From Karstenula rhodostoma CBS 690.94 (lineage: Eukaryota; Ascomycota; Dothideomycetes; Pleosporales; Didymosphaeriaceae): DNA of 64,000 nucleotides. Under the pieces are notes generated by a model that saw only the letters and a list, made by a program, of their open reading frames with translations, was not told the DNA's origin and ran no database searches. The stretch spans positions 1,693,470 through 1,757,469 of the forward strand of contig MU001495.1 in the NCBI GenBank assembly GCA_010093485.1, in the 5' to 3' direction. Every line of letters starts with the position of its first letter. The first letter of the stretch is position 1. Positions 55,974 through 64,000 of this stretch are shown here, one piece after another. The translations under genes and the position numbers were made by a program.

Positions 55974-57405
55974 TAAGTGCAACTGGTGGAGGGGCTTTTG
56001 GGTGGCTTAACTTCCCGTGGTTGTATCAGTCTGAGCATGTCTGGTTGAGTTATACCAAGAATAGTCTTGAAAAGAAGAAACGTTAGCCTTGCGTTTGGCT
56101 ACCCGGCAGCATATAACTACAAGTAGTCCGTTTCGGGTTAGCATCGCGCCAGTTCCGTTTCGGCTAGCTTGGCGCTACGCCCTTTTTGGTTAGCCTGCGC
56201 ACAGCCGCTGGGCGCGCCTTAGCTGCTTTTTTGGTCCCCCTTTGTTTGTGCATTGGCAAAGCACAACGCGCCTTTTTGTCCCCCCTACTTCATTAAGTCA
56301 CCCTACCTCATAGTGAATCTCTACAATATAACTACAAGAATCGAAGGCAACTTTCGAGCGACTTTTCTAGTAACAATATGCACTTGATAGAGCAGCTGTT
56401 GGAGTGAGCGGCCTACTTTCAGTCTTTACACTTTTATCTTTTTAAAACCTTGCTGCATTATATGTTGAGATGGTTGAGGCGACGATAATCCCAGAGCCAC
56501 GGTCACACGTGACTCACCCCACCGATCACCCCAACACTCCCTCCTCCTCGCGGGCGCCTCCCTATTGTTTTTCACGACTTTGGGATCCCCACATGTCGCT
56601 GCATTACATTACTGCATTACATCACTGCTTTCACGCATATGATCGATATCCCAGCGTAAAATCCAATTGAATCCTGTATCAGGCGCTCTCTCACGACACC
56701 TACCAACTCGTGAATATTTCGATCCCTAACATCATGTGCCTGATTCACCAGTATTATATACTTGTGATTCTCCAAGCGTATCCATGTCGTCCGTTCCAAC
56801 GTATTCATTCAAATTCAACTAAACAAAGCCGTTTCACGAAATACAGCATCTATTATCCCCATGTGAGCGGACGCAACAACTGATGGATATATGCCGAATT
56901 GTCTGAAGACCTCCGCCTAGAGACCGTAATCAAAACAAACAGCTCAGGTACCCAAGACATCCGTATACCCAATGCAATATTAGATCCTTCAGGCTCGAAA
57001 ACGGGGTCCTAACGTAACCTCATGTTTCATTGATTTAGAGGCAGAATATTTCAACTCACAAGTACACTCTCCAGCACTGCCGACCAAGATATTCCACACA
57101 CATGCCGTGCATCACCACGACCAAACCACAGCTTCACACACACGTATAAGACACCAATCAAGCAAGCTTCATTGCGTCATTCAGACACGTCTCACACCTC
57201 CCGCAGAAGATGCTGCCCACGGCACAGAACAGTCCTCAAAGAAAACAGAAATATTCATATTCGAATCAATCCACAAATTACATCCCATCCCATCCCATAC
57301 CCTACAACCATACAACACATACAAAAACAGCCACCCCTTTATTCGTATCAAGTCATATCCCTCTACATCCCACTTCTCCCCTCCACATCCACCACATCAA
57401 CCTCC
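55974..57405. other. Intergenic, containing a truncated retroelement-like insertion
   Basis: A 1.4-kb space between an F-box/2EXR-like gene and the large secreted repeat protein (convergent). The 56111-56338 insertion is described separately. The remainder to 57405 has only short frames and CATCCCATCCCATCCC-type simple sequence near 57285-57300. Confidence 0.55.
56111..56338 (+). mobile_element. 202-bp element with 13-bp TSD, little RIP
   Basis: ATATAACTACAAG occurs at 56111-56123 and 56326-56338 and encloses 202 bp (56124-56325). The insert keeps many CpG and CpA sites (GTTTCGGGTTAGCATCGCGCC, GGCGCGCC), so it has escaped heavy RIP. Its right 114 bp are the unmutated counterpart of 13423-13536 in the AT block, and both copies end at CTCTAYAAT. 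It has no coding capacity. It is best explained as a 5'-truncated LINE 3' end or a SINE; a very short length may have kept it below the RIP detection threshold. I did not recognise Pol III A/B boxes. Confidence 0.75.
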
Positions 57406-60354
57406 TCACACGCACTGATTCCTCACAAGGACTTCATTACACAGCCCATCCTCACACTGTTTATCGCACTTCGCCCCAGGCCAAACATACACATACGGCT
57501 GCCCCGGCACCTTAAACTGCTTGCTGAAGTCCTTGTTGGCGCCGTCGTTGAGCTTGTAGCCCGCCCGGCACGCGCAGTAGTACTTGCTGCCACCGGCGGT
57601 GGTGCACCCGGAGGATGCGCTGTCGCAGAGGTTCTCGGCCGGGTTGAACGGGTTGCACTGCTTGGGGCAGACGCCGGCGAGCGTCGAGCCCGTGAAGGTG
57701 TCGCCCGAGGACACGTCGCCGGCGGGAAAACCGGGCTTCTTGGTGGGAGCGGCGCCTGCGGGTGGGCCTTCGCTCGCGGGGGCTTCGTCGGGCTTCGGGG
57801 AGGCGAGGGTTACGAGGGTGATGGGAGCTGCGAAGTTGGGCGCGGTGGTGATGGCAGGCTTCGAGTCGTCGGCAGAGGATGAGGGAGCAGCGCCTTCGGG
57901 TGCTCCGTCAGAGGGCTTCTCGCCTTCACCACCAGAAGCTTTGGTGGGCTTTCCGCCGGCTTCAGTTTCGCTGGATTTGCCGCCAGCTTCAGTCTCGTTG
58001 GGTTTGCCACCGGCTTCAGTCTCACTGGGTTTGCCACCGGCTTCAGTCTCACTGGGTTTGTCACCGAATCCACCAGTTTCGCTGGGTTTACCGCTGGCTT
58101 CAGTCTCGCTGGGCTTGCCACCGAATCCACCAGTTTCGCTGGGTTTACCGCTGGCTTCAGTCTCGCTGGGCTTGCCACCGAATCCACCAGCCTCGCTAGG
58201 CTTGCTGCCGGATCCACCAGTCTCGCTGGGCTTGCCGCCAAAACCACCGGTCGAGCTAGGCTTACCACCCTTGTTCTTGCAGCTCTTAGGGCACTTGCCC
58301 TTAGACTTCTTCTTCGTAGACTTGGAGCCGCCGTCTTGCTCGCTGCCGCTGCTCTCCTTGCTACCAGTTGGCTTAGCGCTCGATTCAGCCTTGCTGCTCT
58401 CGGGAGCACCGGATCCCTTAGGCTTCTGCAAATCGCTCAACCAGTCTGGGAGTGCGCTGCCGGAAACGCCATCACCGCTGTCAGAACTACTGTCAGAGCC
58501 ACTGGCGGATGCGCTGCTGGCAGAACCCTTGGCGGATGCGCTGCTGGTAGAACCACTGGCGGGTGCGCTGCTGCCAGAACCGCTGTCGGCACTAGTTTCG
58601 GCAGTTTCATCCGCAGGCTGAACACGCTCACCGTTTGAACCCTTCTGTAGCTGGTCAGAGATCTCCTTATCGAAGTTTGCTGAAGAACCTGATGCGGCAG
58701 GGGCCTCGTCTTGGGATTTTGCCGCAGAGCTCTCGGAGTCGTCACCACTCGCCAACGTGGCAGCCGTCTTCTTTGATGGCCACTTGAAGCCAGTAAACCC
58801 GCCAGATGATGGGACATCATCAGAAACCTCGCGCTTGTAGTCGGACGTGTATACAACGTTGTCGTCAACACTGACAGCGATACGGTGAGCGTTCTTGCTG
58901 GTCTTCTTCGTCTTCTTGGTCTTCTTCTTCTTGTGCTTCTTCTTTCCACCGGTCTCCTTGGGATGCTCGGCGGACGCAGTGCTCGAGGACCAATCGCCGG
59001 TAGGCTTGCCGATTGATGAATGACCTTCAGAAGAGCGTTCGGGAGAGCTAGAGCTGTCGTCCTCGAGGCACCACTCCGGGCACTCCTCTTCAGACTCATG
59101 ACCAGAATGATCTGGGCCGTTGCCCTTCGTGGGCTTCTTTCCCGAGCCCTTGCTTTGACCTTGGGGACCATTGCCGTAGTCTTCACCATCATACTCGGTG
59201 GTGTCTTCAGAATCACCAGTACCGTAGGGCAAGTAAGCATCCGTTGTCTGGCCCCGATGAGGACCGCCACCGCCATGAGAACCTCCATGAGAACCGCCGC
59301 CGCTAAATCCCTCGGCGTCATATTGGGAGTTGTCTTCGCCATCGTAGCCGGAAGGACCGATCGGAGGCTTCTGCGGGACATAAGGCCCGTCATTGGCACC
59401 GGTGAAAGGATCATAAGGAGGCAACTCATAAATGTTGGGGTCGTACGGGTTCAGCTGCGCAGATAGATCACCTCCCGTGGGCGCTTGAATAGGATTGTTT
59501 GGGTCGTAGGGGTCGTTGGGGTCGTTGGGGTCGTTGGGGTCGTACGGAAACGCCTGCTGGGATATGCCACCACCCGTGGGTGCTTGGAGGGGAGTACCAT
59601 CTGGTGCCGAGATGCCTTCGACGGGTTGTCCAGCAGTTGAATCCTGTAAACTTTGCGAAGCAGGGTTATCAATGCCTTGGAGAAGAACTCCGTTCGATGT
59701 AAGTGAAGTGGGGTCGTTTGTGTTTGGCACAACGCCCCCATTCGGATCAGGCAAGGTGTTGTCATTCGGATCAGGCAAGGTGTTGTCATTCGGATCAGGC
59801 AAGGTGTTGTCATTCGGATCAGGCAAGGTGTTGTCATTCGGATCAGACAAGGTGTCGTCATCCGGGTTAGGTGGCATCGGAGTGGGAATTGGCCCGATGA
59901 CGTGTGCAGTCAAAACGGGAGGCGATGGCGGCCCGAAAGGAGCAGTGGGAAAGTTGTCGTCCGGGTTAAAGATTGGGCTGGCATCAGAATCATCGGTCCC
60001 GTCCGTGACTGGGAGCGCACTGTCGACCGCTCCATCAGCGCCCCCGACCGTTGTAATGACACTTCCATCTGCAACGTCCGCGGCACCGAATCCATCGTTC
60101 AAGCCGGCGAGTGTAGTACTGTCCGGCTGTGGTGGTTCAACGATGGGCCCGGTCACAACGGCGAACCCTCGGACGGCAGACGACATGGATGGTAGGTCTG
60201 AGGACAGAGTAGCGAGCGTAGCTTCCGGGAGCACAATATCGTCTGTACCTGGGGGGATCACAGGCTCGCTGCTCGTCAGAGTCGGTGTGTTGAGGAGAAG
60301 GAATTGCGCCCGAGCGGCCTGCCAAAGCAGCGCGCCGGCGACGTAACCCTTCAT
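57406..60354 (-). CDS. Large repetitive secreted protein with Cys-rich C-terminus
   Basis: Single exon of 982 aa. A signal peptide (MKGYVAGALLWQAARAQ) leads into a Thr/Pro/Asp-rich region with two tandem-repeat blocks: DPNDNTLP units (24 bp each, about 59740-59865) and PND units (9 bp, about 59497-59545). Then come Gly/His/Ser-rich sequence, a Lys-rich tract (KKKHKKKKTKKTKKTSK), Ser/Ala repeats, and a KPSETGGFGG/KPSETEAGG repeat block (57945-58260). The last 90 residues hold about twelve cysteines (CPKQCNPFNPAENLCD..., YYCACRAGYKL, CDKQCEDGLCNEV), an EGF-like or adhesin-type domain. CPxxC recurs three times across the protein. No transmembrane segment or GPI signal is evident. It is probably a cell-wall or extracellular-matrix protein; function unknown. 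Confidence 0.82.
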   Translation of the reverse strand: MKGYVAGALLWQAARAQFLLLNTPTLTSSEPVIPPGTDDIVLPEATLATLSSDLPSMSSAVRGFAVVTGPIVEPPQPDSTTLAGLNDGFGAADVADGSVITTVGGADGAVDSALPVTDGTDDSDASPIFNPDDNFPTAPFGPPSPPVLTAHVIGPIPTPMPPNPDDDTLSDPNDNTLPDPNDNTLPDPNDNTLPDPNDNTLPDPNGGVVPNTNDPTSLTSNGVLLQGIDNPASQSLQDSTAGQPVEGISAPDGTPLQAPTGGGISQQAFPYDPNDPNDPNDPYDPNNPIQAPTGGDLSAQLNPYDPNIYELPPYDPFTGANDGPYVPQKPPIGPSGYDGEDNSQYDAEGFSGGGSHGGSHGGGGPHRGQTTDAYLPYGTGDSEDTTEYDGEDYGNGPQGQSKGSGKKPTKGNGPDHSGHESEEECPEWCLEDDSSSSPERSSEGHSSIGKPTGDWSSSTASAEHPKETGGKKKHKKKKTKKTKKTSKNAHRIAVSVDDNVVYTSDYKREVSDDVPSSGGFTGFKWPSKKTAATLASGDDSESSAAKSQDEAPAASGSSANFDKEISDQLQKGSNGERVQPADETAETSADSGSGSSAPASGSTSSASAKGSASSASASGSDSSSDSGDGVSGSALPDWLSDLQKPKGSGAPESSKAESSAKPTGSKESSGSEQDGGSKSTKKKSKGKCPKSCKNKGGKPSSTGGFGGKPSETGGSGSKPSEAGGFGGKPSETEASGKPSETGGFGGKPSETEASGKPSETGGFGDKPSETEAGGKPSETEAGGKPNETEAGGKSSETEAGGKPTKASGGEGEKPSDGAPEGAAPSSSADDSKPAITTAPNFAAPITLVTLASPKPDEAPASEGPPAGAAPTKKPGFPAGDVSSGDTFTGSTLAGVCPKQCNPFNPAENLCDSASSGCTTAGGSKYYCACRAGYKLNDGANKDFSKQFKVPGQPYVYVWPGAKCDKQCEDGLCNEVLVRNQCV

Positions 60355-61355
60355 AGTAACCCGCCGTCAAAGAGCGACAAAAAGAGAGACACGGCCTTGC
60401 GAAAAAGAGTGAGTGGCCGGAAACGGAGACGGAAAGGTTGTAAGGCCTAGACATTGTGTGAGATTTGTGCGATCGCTAGTTATAGGGGAGATTTTGTGTG
60501 TTGAATTCTTTGCAATCATAGCAACCCTTCAGGAAGGACTCGCTAGCTTCGTTGAGACGGCAGGGAAGATGGTCCTGCCGAGCGCGTGAAAGCACTGGTT
60601 GAGACTGGTGGCCGTTGTCATGTCGGAGCGCTGGAATGTTGGTCTTATTGCGTGTCCTGCGTTCTGGCTCATTCTTGACGGCGGAATGTCGATGTCCAAA
60701 ACAACTAGCACGCGTCATTAGCGAAGCGTTTTGATGCCGAACGAATGATTAAACACAGAAAAGAAAAAGAACTCTTCAACGGCGGCAAACATGAGACTAG
60801 TGCGACGGCTATGCAGGTACAGAAGCTGTGAAGTAGCGCCATGAGGCAACTATTTTGCATGACTAGCGTGCCGTGCGGCTCATGACACGGATTTTATTGT
60901 TGATTTGTTTGTTTATTTTCCGCGTCATGTACACAAATAAACAATGGCGTGACAGACTGCGAAGCTGTGTAGGCTTCGAATAGTTCGGTCCTCAGTGCCA
61001 ATCCACTGATCCACTTGTGCGGAACACGTCGCTCGCGAACGATGCTTCACCTTCTTCTAAAATCAACCATGTATGACCATGCCAGGCAATGTACCAGCAA
61101 CTCAAAAGTCGTATATGCAGATGGGTAGCCTTGCGTTGGACGATTTGTTGATAGGTCGGTGTCCGTAGAAGCAGCCGAGTAGCCCCAAGCTGCATTATCA
61201 GAGCTCAGGTACTGGTATCCAATTCGGACACTATTTCTGTTAAAATCGAGAAAGTTTGCCTCCAAAATATCAGACACTCACCGATGCCAAGCGAACGACC
61301 CGAACGCCGTGGCTATGCATATAAACAGAACTTCCTCAACACGTTACCCCGCGGC
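60355..61355. other. Intergenic, nothing recognised
   Basis: A 1.0-kb space upstream of the large secreted protein and downstream of SRP54. Two or three short frames exist without protein character. An AT-rich patch lies near 60890-60945. Confidence 0.5.
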
Positions 61356-63065
61356 CTACCGCCTTCCTCTGCCACTGCCACTGCCACTGCCTCCCATGCC
61401 GCCCATCATATTCGCAAGGGCAGACATGTCGGGCATGCCGCCCCCTCCTCCGCCACCACCCATCATGTTTGCAAGGGCAGACATGTCGGGCATACCGCCT
61501 CCGCCTCGGCCGCCTCCACCAAGCATTTTCATCATAGAAGCCATGTCAGGCATGCCTCCTCCGCCCATGCCGCCTTGGCCCATGCTCGCCATGCGCTTCT
61601 GCATGGCGGCGAGTTGTTGTGCTTTGTTTCCTCCGCCCATGGCTCCCTGCGCTTTTTGCATGTTCTTGAGGCCTCCGCCCATTTTCTTCGCCATTCTGGA
61701 GTAATGTTAGTTGATACGTATTTACGTGTTGGATAATTACGTACCCGGCCATCATCTTATGCTGCGTGAGCAGCTCTTCGATCTCGCGAACGGACGTGCC
61801 CGAACCACGAGCTATGCGTGTCATGCGCTCCGGTTGGTCGATAAACATCTTGCCGTCCGACTCTAGCTCTTTTTCGTTCATACTGTCGCAGATGTAGATC
61901 ATGCGCTTAAGCTTCAGACTACCTTCCTCATCGTCCATTCCATTCATCATGCCACTCAGTCCCGGAATCATGCCCGCCATTTTCGAGAGAGGGCCCATCT
62001 TCATGATGTTTGAGAGCTGGTCCCGGAGATCCTTGATGGTGAAGATACCCTGGGTGATGTGCTTCATAGTGTCTTTCTGGTCTAGCTTGAGCGACTGCAC
62101 GTGTTCGACGAGACCACCGATGTCGCCCATGCCAAGCAATTTTGAGACGAATGGCTCGGGGCTGAAGCGCTCGAGATCCAGCATGTGCTCTCCGGTACCG
62201 AGGAACACGATGGGCGTGTGTGTTGCTGCGACGGCAGAGATGGCACCACCTCCTGCTGCCGCACCATCCGTCTTGGTAAGGATGATGGCTCCGAAGTCTG
62301 CTGCCTCTTTGAACGCCCGTGATTGTGTTTCTGCTGCTTGACCGATTGTTGAGTCGAGAACCATGATGGTCTGGTCGGGCTGCACAGCTTCCTGGATCTG
62401 CATCATCTCATCGAAAAGGTCCTTCTCCTGCCTGTGCCGACCAGATGTGTCCACGATGATGATCTCGAAGCGCTCTTTCTTGAACTTGTCCACACCTTCT
62501 CTGGCCACAGCCACAGGGTCCGTCTGTGTGTGGCTTCCAAAGTAGGGAATCTTTGCGCGCGTCGCATTCTGCTTCAGTTGATCGAAGGCACCGGCGCGGA
62601 AGGTATCCGCGCACACAAGACACGCCTTGAACCCCCGCGCAGAGTACCAGCGCGCCAGCTTGGTACACGATGTCGTCTTACCCGAACCCTGCAGACCGAC
62701 AAACATGATGACATTGGACTTTCCTTTTTTCGGCTTAAAGGGCTCGGCGTGCGGGTCGACGAGCTTGACGAGTTCGTCGTAGACGGCTTTTTGGATGAGG
62801 CGCTTCTTGTTCACGCCGGGCGCGAGGTGCTTAAAGTCGACGGAACGCTTTATCGAGTTCCGGAGGTTCGCTACGAGCTTCACGTTGACGTCGGCTTCGA
62901 CGAGCGCGACAGCGATCTCTTTGACCATGGCATCGAAGGCCTGCGAGAATTAGCCACGGTGCCACCGTCGCTGCGGCGGATGCGCACCTTCTCGTCCAGG
63001 TTGGGCGACCTCGTGAGGTCTGAGACGGCGGCATTGATGCGCCGCCCGAGATCTTGAAGCACCAT
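61356..63065 (-). CDS. SRP54: Signal recognition particle subunit SRP54
   Basis: Three exons (62988-63065, 61745-62940, 61356-61695) give 537 aa. SRP54 binds signal sequences emerging from ribosomes and, as a GTPase, docks with the SRP receptor at the ER. Evidence: N-domain start [18 protein letters not shown] motifs [49 protein letters not shown]; and a Met-rich M domain ([16 protein letters not shown]...[11 protein letters not shown]). The C-terminus is a Gly/Met-rich tail with GGGMPDM units repeated three times, part of which is a near-exact tandem duplication of about 60 bp (61417-61505). Introns are 47 and 49 nt. The gene is complete, divergent to RRP15. Confidence 0.96.
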
Positions 63066-63289
63066 GGCGGCGGGTGTGCGGTTGTATGGGGGTGGAGGTA
63101 GGAGGTAGTCGGTAGGGGTAGGGAATGTATGGAGTCCAACTGCTGTGGGGGGACCAAATGGCAGCTGCGGGGCTGGTCCCTTCCGCGTAGGCTTGGCGAC
63201 GGCGCTTTCTTCGCCGATCTCCAAAATTATTCTAGACTTCAGCTCACGACTTGCACAGTACCAAACACACGCAATTCATTCTCCACACC
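63066..63289. promoter_or_regulatory. Compact divergent promoter, SRP54 / RRP15
   Basis: Only 224 bp separate the two start codons of these housekeeping genes, so the promoters must overlap. No specific factor site was identified. Confidence 0.55.
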
Positions 63290-64000
63290 ATGGTGAACAC
63301 GAGCCTGAAGCGGAGACACACAGAGGACCGCATGCGCGGCAAGGTGCCGAAGAAGGACAAGCCAAAGGTCAAGCGCCAGAAATACTACCACAGCTCCAGC
63401 GAGGACGAGTCCGACGACGAGGGCGCTGCACGAGATGCGCCGCGCGAAGTGAAGAAGCCAAAAGAGCCGTCGCCTGCATTCGAACCCGAGGAAGGCACTG
63501 CGAATGCTTTGCCGCTTAAAGAAAGGGCTGCCTCTGCGCCTGTGCCTGTGCCCGCGCCTGAGTCCGCGCCCGAGCCCGCGCCGAAGAAATCTGCATTGAA
63601 GAAGACGGAGCAACCCAAACCCGTGGAAGCCGGCGACGACTTCGACGATGTCGCATCCGGCAGTGAAGAGGACGAGTCGGCGCCAGAAGACGACGAGCCC
63701 GCCATTGACTCCGACGCCGACGACTCCGATGCTTCAGACGCCACATCCATATCAGAGACCTCAACCGACAACCCCGCGCGCAAAGTGCGGAAACGAAACG
63801 ACCCCGAGGCCTTTGCCACGTCCATCTCCAAGATCCTCAACACGAAGCTCACAACGACCAAGCGCTCCGAGCCCATCCTGTCGCGGTCAAAGTCCGCACA
63901 GGAAGCGAACAAGACGCTATCTGACCAAAAATTGACGCACAAGGCGAACAAGAAATTGCTGGCGGAGAAGCGGGCTGTGCAGGAGAAAGGCCGCGTGAAG
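63290..64000 (+). CDS. RRP15: Ribosomal RNA-processing protein RRP15, 5' part
   Basis: The frame from ATG 63290 (MVNTSLKRRHTEDRMRGK) is open to the window edge, 237 codons, so the C-terminus is missing. RRP15 is a nucleolar factor for 60S subunit assembly (ITS processing). The first 170 residues are a typical acidic/basic low-complexity lead with a Pro/Ala/Glu repeat and long Asp/Glu/Ser runs. The conserved Rrp15p domain then begins: NDPEAFATSISKILNTKL, EPILSRSKSAQEA, and KANKKLLAEKRAVQEKGRVK at the edge. These segments are diagnostic of the family. There are no introns in the visible part. Divergent to SRP54. Confidence 0.9.
   Translation, partial: MVNTSLKRRHTEDRMRGKVPKKDKPKVKRQKYYHSSSEDESDDEGAARDAPREVKKPKEPSPAFEPEEGTANALPLKERAASAPVPVPAPESAPEPAPKKSALKKTEQPKPVEAGDDFDDVASGSEEDESAPEDDEPAIDSDADDSDASDATSISETSTDNPARKVRKRNDPEAFATSISKILNTKLTTTKRSEPILSRSKSAQEANKTLSDQKLTHKANKKLLAEKRAVQEKGRVK

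Noticed and set aside
57584..58621. Long plus-strand open frame (345 codons) opposite the secreted repeat protein
   Set aside because: It is the reverse shadow of a GC-rich repetitive coding sequence; its repeats mirror those of the minus-strand protein and it has no domain.

Overview
This window is from a filamentous ascomycete, most likely a Dothideomycete of Pleosporales type. The genes carry short introns (about 45-125 nt, GT...AG) and spacing is compact. Small F-box/2EXR-like orphan proteins recur. The left fifth is an extremely A+T-rich block almost free of CpA and TpG, the hallmark of repeat-induced point mutation (RIP). Phylum is inferred with good confidence, the order only tentatively. 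All exon boundaries were read by eye from frame continuity, splice signals and family knowledge; no search was run.

Layout. 1-13690 is a RIP-destroyed repeat isochore with no readable gene. It ends abruptly at normal-composition DNA, where a divergent pair begins: an MlrC-family metallopeptidase-like protein (-) and a sugar-type MFS transporter (+). Then come glucosidase II alpha (-) and nucleoside diphosphate kinase (+), divergent, and an unknown four-exon gene. 25.3-27.0 kb is a graveyard: a broken secreted-protein gene interrupted by a 79-bp insertion, an amidase pseudogene, and a small AT-rich island holding three TTAGGG units. Housekeeping genes follow: a telomere-end-binding (Telo_bind) protein, sulfite oxidase, tRNA-splicing endonuclease SEN2, a mitochondrial scramblase-like protein and UBC7. 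From 42.6 to 56 kb the content is accessory: F-box/2EXR-like genes (one frameshifted), a secreted DUF1996 protein, a beta-propeller phytase with EGF-like modules and a frameshifted UDP-glycosyltransferase, separated by long empty spacers. The right end has a large repetitive secreted protein, SRP54 and the start of RRP15.

How the genes relate. Glucosidase II, UBC7 and SRP54 all serve the ER (entry, glycan trimming, ERAD) but are scattered, not clustered. The MlrC/MFS pair may share a 386-bp promoter and could form a small uptake-plus-hydrolysis module.

The most unusual signal is a set of four tiny insertions (67-202 bp), each flanked by a perfect 13-15 bp direct repeat. They fall into two families; within each, one end is constant and the other variable. 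This is what severely 5'-truncated, target-primed (LINE/SINE-type) insertions look like. One family has a RIP-mutated copy in the AT block (13423-13536) and a nearly unmutated copy in the gene-rich part (56124-56325), so the RIP changes can be read base by base inside one window.
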